Shown: positions 48,852-57,508 of the stretch, piece after piece
Position numbering within the stretch: the stretch's first letter is position 1
How the letters are laid out: each line of letters starts with the position of its first letter
Origin: an uncultured Pelagibacteraceae bacterium
GTDB lineage: Bacteria; Pseudomonadota; Alphaproteobacteria; Pelagibacterales; Pelagibacteraceae
Length of the DNA stretch: 64,000 nucleotides
Direction of reading: 5' to 3'
Assembly: GCA_902609855.1 (NCBI GenBank)
Contig: CACLTL010000004.1
Coordinates: 1-64,000 of the forward strand
The notes under the pieces: model-generated
Database searches by the model: none
Told to the model about the DNA's origin: nothing
The model's input: the letters and a program-made list of their open reading frames with translations, nothing else
Translations under genes and position numbers: made by a program

Positions 48852-49768
48852 TTTTTTTTAAATTCCGATCCTGCAAGTTTTAATAGTTTTTCCCCTACTG
48901 ATTTCCCAATGTCTACTGCTTCACTAGCTTTACCCTGCATCTCATACTCAAAACTTTTCAATCCTGAATCTGAAAATAATTGAGCTACGAATTTAAGATT
49001 ATTATTTTCTATTATTGCTAAACCACCTACAGCTGTTTCGCAATCGCCTTTAATTGCTTGTAGCATTGCACGTTCAGATTTTGCGCATACTTCAGTATCT
49101 ATATCATTAATATTTCTCAAAAGATTTCTAATAACGTCGTCATTTGCATTACATTGGACAGCTATAATTCCTTGCCCTACCGCTGGGAGAACGTCTTCGG
49201 TTTTAAAAGAAAGACCTATTTTATCATTTAAATGTAAGCTTTTAACTCCTGCTGCAGCTAAGATTATTCCATCTAATTTACCTTCTTGGAGTTTTTTAAT
49301 TCTAGTATCAATATTTCCTCTCAAACTTATCACAGAAATATTTTTATTAATTTTTTTAAGCTGTAATTCTCTTCTTTTAGAACTTGAACCAATAACTATT
49401 TTACCTTTTAGATCTTCTAAGCTTTTAATCTTATCGCTTATAATCACATCTCTATAATCATTTCTCTTTATATATGCGCCAATGATAAGGTTGCTATCTT
49501 CCACAGACTCCATATCTTTTAAGGAGTGAACAGCAATATCAATTTCTTTCTTCAAAAGTTTCTCTTCAATTTCTTTACAAAATAAATTTTTGCCGCCTAT
49601 TTCAGATAATTTTACATTTTGATTAATATCACCAGAAGTTTTGATAGCTTTAAAATCTATATTTTCTTCTTTCAAGTCAGTATTTTTTTGAATTAAAAGC
49701 TCTTTCACTTTTTCAACATAAGCAATTGAAAGCTTGCTTCCTCTGGCACCGATTGTAATTTTAGTCAT
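48848..49768 (-). CDS. hemC: Porphobilinogen deaminase (hydroxymethylbilane synthase)
   Basis: Polymerises four porphobilinogens, 306 residues. IGARGSKLSIAYVE at residues 6-19, AVHSLKDME, GSSSKRRELQL, SLRGNIDTRI and PAVGQGIIAVQC are present. The dipyrromethane cofactor is attached to Cys243 in KGDCETAVGG. It is divergent from tsaD over 57 bases and precedes hemD. Confidence 0.97.
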   Translation of the reverse strand: MTKITIGARGSKLSIAYVEKVKELLIQKNTDLKEENIDFKAIKTSGDINQNVKLSEIGGKNLFCKEIEEKLLKKEIDIAVHSLKDMESVEDSNLIIGAYIKRNDYRDVIISDKIKSLEDLKGKIVIGSSSKRRELQLKKINKNISVISLRGNIDTRIKKLQEGKLDGIILAAAGVKSLHLNDKIGLSFKTEDVLPAVGQGIIAVQCNANDDVIRNLLRNINDIDTEVCAKSERAMLQAIKGDCETAVGGLAIIENNNLKFVAQLFSDSGLKSFEYEMQGKASEAVDIGKSVGEKLLKLAGSEFKKK

Positions 49769-49825
49769 AAATTGATTATATATTTGAAAGATCTAAATTA
49801 TACTATTTAAATAATTGAAAATATA

Positions 49826-50902
49826 ATGGCAAAAAAAATAACATTTCTTGGGATAGAAACAAGTTGCGATGAAACAGCTGCTGCTGTCATTAGAGAAAAT
49901 GACAAAGGAACTGCGGACATCCTATCCAATATAGTTTCAAGTCAAATCGAAGAACATAAGAAATTTGGAGGTGTTGTACCTGAGTTGGCAGCTAGAGCTC
50001 ATCTAGAAAATATTGAATACATTTTAGATAAAGCTTTAAAAAAAAGTAAAATTTCTATTGATGAATTAGATGGTGTTGCGGCAACTGCTGGGCCTGGTTT
50101 AATTGTTTGTTTGACTGTTGGCTTAAATATTGGAAAATCAATCGCTGCATTTTCTAATAAACCTTTTATTGGAGTGAATCATTTGGAAGGACATGCGCTT
50201 AGCCCTGGCTTAGAAAAAAAAATTGAGTTTCCTTATTTATTATTATTAATTTCAGGTGGTCATACACAATTTTTAATAGTTAAAGATGTAAATGAATATG
50301 AACAATTAGGAACAACAATCGACGATGCTTTAGGAGAAGCGTTTGATAAAACGGCAAAAATGTTAGACTTGGGTTACCCTGGCGGACCAAATGTTGAAAA
50401 ATTTTCAAAATTAGGAGACAAAAATTTTTTTAAACTACCTGAGCCAATTATTAATAAAGCAGGTTGTAACCTATCCTTTGCTGGTCTTAAAACAGCAGTA
50501 CTAAGGGAGTCAAAAAAGATTAACGGAGAAGATAAGTTGAAATATAATTTAGCAGCCTCTTTTCAAAATACTATTAATAAAATTCTTTATAAAAAAACTA
50601 AAGTTGCTGTTCGAATGTTTAAAGAGAAAACAAAAAAAGAAAATTTTCAATTAATAGTAGCTGGTGGTGTTGCAGCCAATGTCTCTATAAGAAAAAATTT
50701 ATCAGTTTTATCTAACGAAATGAGTTTTGAAACTATTTACCCAGATTTAAAATTTTGTGGTGATAACGCTGCTATGATTGCTTGGGTAGGTATACAAAGA
50801 TTTAAAAAAAATATGATTGATGATTTCACAGTATCTGCAAAATCAAGATGGCCTCTTGATGAAAACGCTCCTTACATGAAGGGACCTGGATTAAAATTAT
50901 AA
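49826..50902 (+). CDS. tsaD: tRNA threonylcarbamoyladenosine transferase TsaD
   Basis: Iron-binding ASKHA-fold protein that with TsaB and TsaE places threonylcarbamoyl on A37 of ANN-decoding tRNAs, 358 residues. Signatures are FLGIETSCDETAAAV at residues 7-21, GGVVPELAARAHLE, the metal-binding His119 and His123 in NHLEGHALSP, LLISGGHTQF and LDLGYPGGPNVEK. The C-terminus has FCGDNAAMIAWVG. It is immediately followed by the EVE gene. Confidence 0.97.
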   Translation: MAKKITFLGIETSCDETAAAVIRENDKGTADILSNIVSSQIEEHKKFGGVVPELAARAHLENIEYILDKALKKSKISIDELDGVAATAGPGLIVCLTVGLNIGKSIAAFSNKPFIGVNHLEGHALSPGLEKKIEFPYLLLLISGGHTQFLIVKDVNEYEQLGTTIDDALGEAFDKTAKMLDLGYPGGPNVEKFSKLGDKNFFKLPEPIINKAGCNLSFAGLKTAVLRESKKINGEDKLKYNLAASFQNTINKILYKKTKVAVRMFKEKTKKENFQLIVAGGVAANVSIRKNLSVLSNEMSFETIYPDLKFCGDNAAMIAWVGIQRFKKNMIDDFTVSAKSRWPLDENAPYMKGPGLKL

Positions 50903-51324
50903 TGAAATATTGGTTAATGAAATCTGAGCCTGATGTTTGGTCAATAGAACAACAAATGAAAGCTGGAAAAAAAGGAGCAGCTTGGGATGGCGTTAGAAAT
51001 TATCAAGCAGCTAATAATTTAAAAGCAATGAAGGTAGGTGATTTATGCTTTTTTTACCACTCGAATATTGGGAAAGAAATTGTTGGCATAGTAAAGGTAA
51101 TCAAAGAGGCATTTATTGACAAAACTGATAAAAAAAAAAGATTTGTAGCCGTCCAGGTTAGGTTTGAAGAGTATATAAAATACCCGATTTCACTTGAAAA
51201 GATTAAAAAAACAAAGACTATTTCTCATTTACCACTTATCAAACAGAGTAGATTATCAGTTATGCCGATTGATTTTAAAAGCTGGAAAATTATTTATAAG
51301 ATGGGTAAAATAAAACCTGACTAG
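50902..51324 (+). CDS. EVE domain protein
   Basis: A 140-residue PUA-like EVE protein. [18 protein letters not shown] at the start, [20 protein letters not shown] and [16 protein letters not shown] match the family, whose members bind modified bases in DNA or RNA. It abuts the tsaD stop by one base and the acs start eight bases later. The substrate base here is unknown; adjacency to tsaD is at least compatible with a tRNA-modification context. Confidence 0.9.
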   Translation: MKYWLMKSEPDVWSIEQQMKAGKKGAAWDGVRNYQAANNLKAMKVGDLCFFYHSNIGKEIVGIVKVIKEAFIDKTDKKKRFVAVQVRFEEYIKYPISLEKIKKTKTISHLPLIKQSRLSVMPIDFKSWKIIYKMGKIKPD

Positions 51325-51328
51325 GAGA
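51323..51328 (+). promoter_or_regulatory. Shine-Dalgarno for the GTG start of acs
   Basis: AGGAGA lies four bases before the GTG at 51333. It is a strong site compared with most genes in this window and decides the start: it commits translation to the Lys/Arg-rich tail rather than to a later codon. Confidence 0.75.
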
Positions 51329-51332
51329 AATT

Positions 51333-53489
51333 GTGGCTAAAAGAAAAAAAAAGAAAAAAAAATCTAAAAAGACAAAAAAGACTAGAAGGAAAAAGTCTAA
51401 AAAAATTATTAGATCTAAAAAAAAATCTAGAAAAGTAAAAAAAAGAAAAAAATCGAGATCCAAAAAAAGAAAAAAATCAAAATCTAAATCAAGGAAAGCA
51501 AAACCTAGAAAGTTTAATTTTAAGGCACCAAAACTGCTTGAAGATGGTGATGGTAAATCTTTAATAAAAGTTTCAGATAGTTGGGCAAATCATGCCTATG
51601 TCAATGAGTCGAAATATAAAAAGAAATATAAGCTTTCAATCAAAGAGAATGAAAAATTTTGGGCTAAAGAAGGAAAAAGAATTACTTGGATTAAAAAATA
51701 CTCAAAAATTAAAGACGTTAAATACAGTAAAGAAGAAGTAAAAATTAAATGGTTTTATGACGGAACATTAAATGCATCAGCTAATTGCATTGATAGACAT
51801 CTTAAGAAAAATCCAAGCAAAACCGCAATTATCTGGGTAGGTGATGATCCAGCTGACTCTAAGAAGATATCATACAGAGAACTGCATCAAAATGTTTGTA
51901 AGGCAGCAAATGGTTTAAAAAGTTTAGGTGTTCAAAAAGGTGACAGAGTAACAATTTATTTAACAATGATTCCAGAGCTTGCTTACATTATGCTTGCTTG
52001 TGCGAGAATAGGTGCGGTCCACTCAATTATTTTTGGAGGTTTCTCACCAGACTCTATTGCAACAAGAATAACAGATTGCGAGTCTGAGTACTTAATCACA
52101 GCAGATGAGGGTGTAAGAGGAGGAAAAATAATTCCACTTAAAAAAATAGCAGACGAAGCCTTGGATCAATGTCCAAATGTGAAGAAATGCGTTGTAGTAG
52201 AGAGAACAGGAAACCAGGTCAATTGGAACAATGAAAGAGATATTTCATATAAAAAATTGATTTCTTCTGTTCCGACAAAATGTGATCCTGAAGAAATGAG
52301 TGCTGAAGATCCTTTATTTATTCTTTATACCTCTGGTTCCACTGGTAAACCAAAAGGAGTTTTACATACAACAGGCGGTTACATGGTTTATGCCTCGATG
52401 ACTCATCAATATATTTTTGATTATAAACCTAATGATATTTATTGGTGCACTGCAGATATTGGTTGGGTGACTGGTCATAGTTATATTATTTATGGTCCAC
52501 TAGCTAATGGCGCAACAACAATTATGTTTGAAGGGGTTCCGAATTATCCTGATAATTCAAGATGGTGGCAAATCGTAGATAAATATAAAGTTAATACTTT
52601 TTACACTGCTCCTACTGCTATCCGTGCACTTATGAGAGAAGGAGATGGACCGGTGAAAAAAACTAGCAGAAAATCTTTAAAATTATTAGGTACAGTAGGT
52701 GAGCCAATAAATCCAGAGGCTTGGATGTGGTATTACAAAACAGTTGGAGACTCTAGATGTCCTATAGTTGATACATGGTGGCAAACAGAAACAGGAGGGA
52801 TATTAATCGCTCCACAACCAGGTGCTATCGATTTAAAACCGGGTTCTGCTACAAAACCATTCTATGGAATTAAACCAGTACTGGTAGATAAGGACGGAAA
52901 AATAATTAAAGGCGAAGGTCAAGGACGATTGTGTATGGCAAGTTCGTGGCCGGGACAAATGAGAACTGTGTATGGTGATCATCAAAGGTTTATAGATACT
53001 TACTTTTCGCAATTTGATGGAAAATATTTTACTGGGGATGGATGTAAAAGAGATAAAGACGGTTATTATTGGATAACTGGTAGGGTGGATGATGTCATAA
53101 TTGTTTCAGGACATAATCTTGGAACAGCAGAAATTGAAAGTGCATTTGTTGCTCATCCAAAAGTCGCCGAAGCTGCTGTTGTTGGTTTTCCACACAGTAT
53201 TAAAGGAAATGGTTTATATTGTTATGTTACTTTAAACGCTGGAGAAAGTCCTACAGGTGATTTAGAAAGAGATTTAAAGCAGTGGGTAAGAAAACAAATT
53301 GGCCCTATTTGCTATCCAGACATAATTCAATTTGCACCTGGGCTACCTAAAACTAGATCTGGAAAGATAATGAGAAGAATCTTAAGAAAAATTGCAGCCA
53401 ATGAGCCTGACAATCTCGGAGATACTACAACTTTAGCTGACCCAGGTGTTGTAGCTTCATTAGTTGAAAATAGACAAAATAGAGATTAA
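51333..53489 (+). CDS. acs: Acetyl-CoA synthetase with highly basic N-terminal tail
   Basis: AMP-forming acetyl-CoA synthetase, 718 residues against about 650 in the family. The enzyme begins near residue 75. Motifs are [19 protein letters not shown], the AMP-binding [11 protein letters not shown] at residues 332-342, [22 protein letters not shown] and the C-terminal [16 protein letters not shown] with the regulatory lysine at 678. Residues 1-60 are an extension in which 42 of 60 residues are Lys or Arg, most others Ser or Thr. No in-frame ATG, GTG or TTG lies between it and the enzyme, and a Shine-Dalgarno precedes the GTG, so it should be translated. It lies downstream of the EVE gene, with the symporter genes not far away. 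Confidence 0.96.
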   Translation: MAKRKKKKKKSKKTKKTRRKKSKKIIRSKKKSRKVKKRKKSRSKKRKKSKSKSRKAKPRKFNFKAPKLLEDGDGKSLIKVSDSWANHAYVNESKYKKKYKLSIKENEKFWAKEGKRITWIKKYSKIKDVKYSKEEVKIKWFYDGTLNASANCIDRHLKKNPSKTAIIWVGDDPADSKKISYRELHQNVCKAANGLKSLGVQKGDRVTIYLTMIPELAYIMLACARIGAVHSIIFGGFSPDSIATRITDCESEYLITADEGVRGGKIIPLKKIADEALDQCPNVKKCVVVERTGNQVNWNNERDISYKKLISSVPTKCDPEEMSAEDPLFILYTSGSTGKPKGVLHTTGGYMVYASMTHQYIFDYKPNDIYWCTADIGWVTGHSYIIYGPLANGATTIMFEGVPNYPDNSRWWQIVDKYKVNTFYTAPTAIRALMREGDGPVKKTSRKSLKLLGTVGEPINPEAWMWYYKTVGDSRCPIVDTWWQTETGGILIAPQPGAIDLKPGSATKPFYGIKPVLVDKDGKIIKGEGQGRLCMASSWPGQMRTVYGDHQRFIDTYFSQFDGKYFTGDGCKRDKDGYYWITGRVDDVIIVSGHNLGTAEIESAFVAHPKVAEAAVVGFPHSIKGNGLYCYVTLNAGESPTGDLERDLKQWVRKQIGPICYPDIIQFAPGLPKTRSGKIMRRILRKIAANEPDNLGDTTTLADPGVVASLVENRQNRD

Positions 53490-54115
53490 TTAAAATTTAA
53501 ATTTTTAGTTAACTTTTTAAATTCATCAATTTTTAAATTCCATTTTAATCTCATTGAGTTTAAAACTATTTCTTTATCTAAAGTCTTCAACTCATCTGCA
53601 ATAGGGGCCCAATTATAAAGTGCCAAACAACTATCTTTAAATGGATTATCTAAATAATATTTTTGGAAATCTATTTTTTCGTTTCGGTTTAAAAATTCTT
53701 GCTTTGCTTTTAGATAAATTTCATCACTCAAACCATTAGCTTTCTCTTTTTCTATTATATCTAAATAAATTGCCTTACAGTCATTTTCTTTAAGATTTTT
53801 TTCTGCTATTAAATACGAAAAAACGTAAAAAGTGCAGTCCGCGATCGCAACCATATAAATATTCCACTTAGCAATATTGATCGATTTAGAAAAAACCTCA
53901 TCTTCAACCATCGCTGTATATTTCACACCAATCCTTGTCTTTAAATAACCATACAAAGTTGTTTGTGTAACATGAGCTGACCTCTGTTGAATAAATTTTT
54001 GAAGATCGCTTTTAGATTTTATGCTTTTGAAATAGCTCGTAACCTTTTCTATAGGGAATAAATATTCTCCCATAGTTTTTAGAGTGATTCTAAGTTTTTC
54101 TAGATTCAATTTCAC
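53486..54115 (-). CDS. Conserved hypothetical protein
   Basis: A 209-residue protein that I do not recognise as a known family. It appears soluble and mostly helical. Notable are an N-terminal [13 protein letters not shown] segment, the basic [23 protein letters not shown], an amphipathic [19 protein letters not shown] helix and a C-terminal [22 protein letters not shown]. It lies convergent with acs (overlap of four bases) and divergent from the symporter genes. A start at the ATG of MGEYLF (14 codons later) is possible. Confidence 0.6.
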   Translation of the reverse strand: MKLNLEKLRITLKTMGEYLFPIEKVTSYFKSIKSKSDLQKFIQQRSAHVTQTTLYGYLKTRIGVKYTAMVEDEVFSKSINIAKWNIYMVAIADCTFYVFSYLIAEKNLKENDCKAIYLDIIEKEKANGLSDEIYLKAKQEFLNRNEKIDFQKYYLDNPFKDSCLALYNWAPIADELKTLDKEIVLNSMRLKWNLKIDEFKKLTKNLNFN

Positions 54116-54230
54116 GTTGTATTTTAAAAACCCTTATTTTACTTAACTTATAGCATTTCAAATTGGTTTTAGGGTCCTTTTTTCGCTTTAAATTAAACTC
54201 ATAATGGGTAAGGTTCCTACAACTAATAAT

Positions 54231-54248
54231 ACTTTTTACGTAAAAAGT
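54231..54248. other. Perfect 18-base palindrome upstream of the symporter genes
   Basis: ACTTTTTACGTAAAAAGT reads the same on both strands. It stands 22 bases before the start of the DUF4212 gene and just upstream of its ribosome binding site, AGGGGG. A dyad of this size is suited to a dimeric regulator, or could pair in the transcript leader. Confidence 0.6.
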
Positions 54249-54269
54249 TAAAAATAAATAGGGGGAAAT

Positions 54270-54527
54270 ATGTCAAATAAAGACGCATATTGGAATAAGA
54301 CCAAAAACCATATGATCGTAACATTGGTTCTTTGGGCTTTCTTCTCATTAGTGATCTTCATGTTTGGTTCAGAACTGAACACGATGTCTTTTCTTGGCTA
54401 TCCACTAGCATATTACATGACTGCGCAAGGTTCACTTCTTGCCTTTGTGATAATTTTGTTTTGGACTGCAAATAAACAAGAAAAAATCGACGAAGAACAT
54501 GGTTTCTCAGAAAGAGAGGATGACTAA
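54270..54527 (+). CDS. DUF4212 small subunit of sodium/solute symporter
   Basis: An 85-residue membrane protein with two helices (about residues 15-35 and 47-68). The NHMIVTLVLWAFFSLVIFMFG and SFLGYPLAYYMTAQGSLLAFVIILFW segments and the acidic C-terminus are typical of DUF4212, the small partner of the VC_2705-type symporters. A strong AGGGGG ribosome binding site lies a few bases upstream. Its last base is the first base of the following large subunit. Confidence 0.9.
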   Translation: MSNKDAYWNKTKNHMIVTLVLWAFFSLVIFMFGSELNTMSFLGYPLAYYMTAQGSLLAFVIILFWTANKQEKIDEEHGFSEREDD

Positions 54528-56383
54528 TGTTTAAAGGAGATTTTATAAAAAACCTTCCTAAAATATACGGGACCTACACAGGTGGTTTCTTAGTATTCAT
54601 CATATTGATGGCTATTGCGGAACAAGCTGGTGTGTCAGCTAAAAACATCGGAGTGATGTTCGTGGCTTTCACGGTTTTGATTTATGCCTTAATTGGTTAT
54701 TTATCACGAACCATACAAGTAGATGCCTACTATGTTGCAGGAAGACAGGTGCCAACCGTATTTAACGGGATGGCAACAGCAGCTGACTGGATGTCAGGTG
54801 CTTCATTCGTAGCCTTAGCGGGCGGAGTTTACTTTGGTGGTTATACTTATATGGCCTTCTTAGTAGGTTGGACAGGTGGATACGTACTTGTTGCAACATT
54901 AATGGCTCCGTACCTAAGAAAATTTGGATGTTACACAGTTCCTGATTTTATCGGAACACGATACGGTGGTAACCTCGTAAGAGCTTGCTCAGTATTCGTG
55001 CTTTTCATAGCATCATTTACTTACGTAACAGCACAAATTAACGCTACGGGTACAATTGCTTCTAGAGCTCTTGGTATTCCGTTCGAAGCAGGAGTATGGG
55101 TAGGATTAATAAGTATTCTTATCTGTTCAATGCTTGGAGGAATGAGAGCCGTAACTTGGACTCAGGTTGCTCAGTACATTGTATTAATCATTGCTTACCT
55201 ACTACCAGTATTCTGGATCAGTAGTAAAGTTGGTGGCGGAGTATTCCCTCACTTAATGTTAGGTGATGAAGTTGCAAGACTTGGTGAACTTGAAAAACAA
55301 TTTGGACTAGTTAAAAACAGCGCCGCAGATATGAAAGCAGCTGGGGTACCAGGAGGATTGAAATATATCTCTGGTTCTCACTCTGGAGTACCTGAAGGTG
55401 GAATGGCTGTCTGGAAATACTTATCGTTAGCGATTTGTATGATGGTGGGAACTGCATCGTTACCTCATATCTTAATGAGATACTTTACAACTCCTACAGT
55501 AAGAGCAGCAAGAAAATCAGTAGCTTGGTCGCTATTCTTTATTTTCTTACTTTACTCTTCAGCGCCTATGTTAGCGACATTGTCTAAGTTGGCATTGATG
55601 GATCCAAATCTACCAACTGGAATTATCGGAAAATCTATTTCTGAAGTTCAGTCGATAGAGTGGGTACAAAGATGGTCTGAAGTTAAACAGGTATTTATCG
55701 CAGACTTTAATGGTGACGGTATACTTCAGTTGAACGAATGGTTCATGAGAGGTGACGTTGTAGTATTAGCTACTCCAGAAGTAGCGGGACTACCGTTCGT
55801 AATCTCTGGATTAGTGTTTGCTGGTGGTATGGCTGCTGCTATGTCAACTGCTGACGGTCTTGTGTTAGCGATATCAAATGCTTTATCTCATGATATTTAC
55901 TACAAAATCATAGATCCAAAAGCTGATACAGCTAAAAGACTTTTAGTTGCTCGTGTACTTCTAGTAATAATCGGAGCTGCTGGTGCTTACATAGCCTCTT
56001 TCAGGCTAACAAGTATCTTAGGTTCGGTTGCTTGGGCATTCGACTTTGCAATGTCAGGCTTATTCTTCCCACTTGTACTTGGTGTATGGTGGAAGAGAGC
56101 TACTAGAGCTGGTGCGATCGCTGGTATTGTATCGGGAATTGCTTCAGGAACATTATACTTATTGTGGGTGTTCCCTAAATTCTCTGTGCCAATATTCGGT
56201 GGTGTAAATACTCCATTCTTAGGTATTGACCACTTAAGATTTGGTTTAATCGGTGCACCAATTTGTTTAGTTGTAATGGTTGTAGTTAGTTTAATGACTA
56301 AGGAACCAAGTCCAGCTACGCAAAAATTAGTAGACGATACAAGAATACCTACAGGTAAGGCTATTCTAGGTAAGCAACACTAA
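54527..56383 (+). CDS. Sodium:solute symporter large subunit (VC_2705/ActP-like) with EF-hand-like insertion
   Basis: A 618-residue transporter of the SSS family with about 13 helices. Family motifs are AAADWMSGASFVALAGGVYFGGY, TVPDFIGTRYGG, ITYVTAQINATG-like (TYVTAQINATG) and MVGTASLPHILMRYFTTP. An extracytoplasmic loop contains DFNGDGILQLNE at residues 393-404, which has all EF-hand loop ligand positions (D1, N3, D5, E12). Related symporters take up acetate and other short organic acids. Neighbouring acs supports that, but the substrate is not shown by the sequence. A terminator follows at 56403-56434. Confidence 0.94.
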   Translation: MFKGDFIKNLPKIYGTYTGGFLVFIILMAIAEQAGVSAKNIGVMFVAFTVLIYALIGYLSRTIQVDAYYVAGRQVPTVFNGMATAADWMSGASFVALAGGVYFGGYTYMAFLVGWTGGYVLVATLMAPYLRKFGCYTVPDFIGTRYGGNLVRACSVFVLFIASFTYVTAQINATGTIASRALGIPFEAGVWVGLISILICSMLGGMRAVTWTQVAQYIVLIIAYLLPVFWISSKVGGGVFPHLMLGDEVARLGELEKQFGLVKNSAADMKAAGVPGGLKYISGSHSGVPEGGMAVWKYLSLAICMMVGTASLPHILMRYFTTPTVRAARKSVAWSLFFIFLLYSSAPMLATLSKLALMDPNLPTGIIGKSISEVQSIEWVQRWSEVKQVFIADFNGDGILQLNEWFMRGDVVVLATPEVAGLPFVISGLVFAGGMAAAMSTADGLVLAISNALSHDIYYKIIDPKADTAKRLLVARVLLVIIGAAGAYIASFRLTSILGSVAWAFDFAMSGLFFPLVLGVWWKRATRAGAIAGIVSGIASGTLYLLWVFPKFSVPIFGGVNTPFLGIDHLRFGLIGAPICLVVMVVVSLMTKEPSPATQKLVDDTRIPTGKAILGKQH

Positions 56384-56402
56384 TTAACAATAATTTAAAA
56401 TT

Positions 56403-56434
56403 AAAAGGGGCGAATTTTTCGCCCCTTTTTTTTT
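56403..56434 (+). terminator. Intrinsic terminator after the symporter genes
   Basis: A perfect 12-base inverted repeat, AAAAGGGGCGAA at 56403-56414 with TTCGCCCCTTTT at 56418-56429 around a 3-base loop, followed by a run of T to 56434. It is the clearest plus-strand terminator in the window. Confidence 0.93.
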
Positions 56435-56459
56435 ACCTAAATAATGATATTTTAAAAAT

Positions 56460-56795
56460 ATGATACCTACTTGGGCAATTGTTTTAGATTACGTTTTAGG
56501 GACCATAATGTGGACTTTAATAGGCCGAGCATTCATGAATATCTTTCAAAGAGAAGACTCTACATTTTTTTTCATGAGAGTTTTCGTTAAATATACTAAT
56601 CCAATTATTAATTTATTTAAATTTATAACACCTAGTTTTTTATTCGGTCCATTTATCGCTTTATATGTTGCATGGTTTTTCTACTTATTTAGATTTTATG
56701 CCATGCCATATATTTTAGGATATGATGTCTGGGGAATGCTAGCATTTCCACTTGAAAGCGATTTTTCAAGACAGCTTTACCAGTTATTCAACTAA
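56460..56795 (+). CDS. Membrane protein of unknown function (YggT-like topology)
   Basis: A 111-residue protein, hydrophobic at residues 5-24 and 60-86 with a polar middle containing RVFVKYTNPIINLFKFITPSF. The layout (helix, proline-containing loop, helix) recalls YggT but key residues are not clear, so I leave it unassigned. It lies after the symporter terminator and 47 bases before rpe, and probably has its own promoter in 56430-56459. Confidence 0.65.
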   Translation: MIPTWAIVLDYVLGTIMWTLIGRAFMNIFQREDSTFFFMRVFVKYTNPIINLFKFITPSFLFGPFIALYVAWFFYLFRFYAMPYILGYDVWGMLAFPLESDFSRQLYQLFN

Positions 56796-56842
56796 GCTTT
56801 TAATTTTTTTGACAAAGTTTTAGTTTAAAATATAAACAAAAT

Positions 56843-57505
56843 ATGAGCGGTTTAATTAAAATATCACCTTCAATTTTATCTGCTGATTTTAGCAAATTAG
56901 GAAGTGAAGTAATTTCTTTAGAAAAAGCTGGCGCTGATTACATTCATATTGATGTAATGGATGGGCATTTTGTGCCTAATTTAACAATAGGTCCCGAAGT
57001 AATAAAAAAACTTAGACCTCTTACAGAAAAAGTATTTGATGTTCATTTAATGATATCCCCAGTTGATAATTTCATAAAAGATTTTGCAGATGCTGGTGCT
57101 GATATTATTACTTTCCATCCTGAAGCTACCTCGGATGTTTCTAAAACAATAAAATTAATTAGAGAGCGAAATAAAAAAGTTGGTATTTCTTTGAAACCAA
57201 AATCAAAGGTCGAACTTATCGAAGATTATTTGGATAAAATTGATTTGGTTCTTATTATGAGTGTAGAGCCTGGATTTGGGGGGCAAAAATTTATGCCTGA
57301 AGTTTTAGAAAAAACAAAAATTATTAGAGACTTGATAGATAAAAAAAATTTAAAAGTAGATTTAGAAATTGACGGTGGAATTAATTTTGAAAATTGCTCA
57401 AGAGTAAAGGATGCAGGGGTAAATATACTTGTTTCGGGGTCTACTATTTTTAAAGAAAATAAAGGTGACCTAAAAAAAAATATAGAAATTCTAAGAAACA
57501 GTTAA
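56843..57505 (+). CDS. rpe: Ribulose-phosphate 3-epimerase
   Basis: Interconverts ribulose-5-phosphate and xylulose-5-phosphate, 220 residues in a TIM barrel. Motifs are PSILSADFSKLG at residues 8-19, HIDVMDGHFVPNLTIGP with metal-binding His and Asp, DVHLMI, VEPGFGGQKFMPE and DGGIN. It lies three bases before the heparinase-like gene, in the rpe-heparinase-purH order I recall from many alphaproteobacteria. Confidence 0.97.
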   Translation: MSGLIKISPSILSADFSKLGSEVISLEKAGADYIHIDVMDGHFVPNLTIGPEVIKKLRPLTEKVFDVHLMISPVDNFIKDFADAGADIITFHPEATSDVSKTIKLIRERNKKVGISLKPKSKVELIEDYLDKIDLVLIMSVEPGFGGQKFMPEVLEKTKIIRDLIDKKNLKVDLEIDGGINFENCSRVKDAGVNILVSGSTIFKENKGDLKKNIEILRNS

Positions 57506-57508
57506 TAG

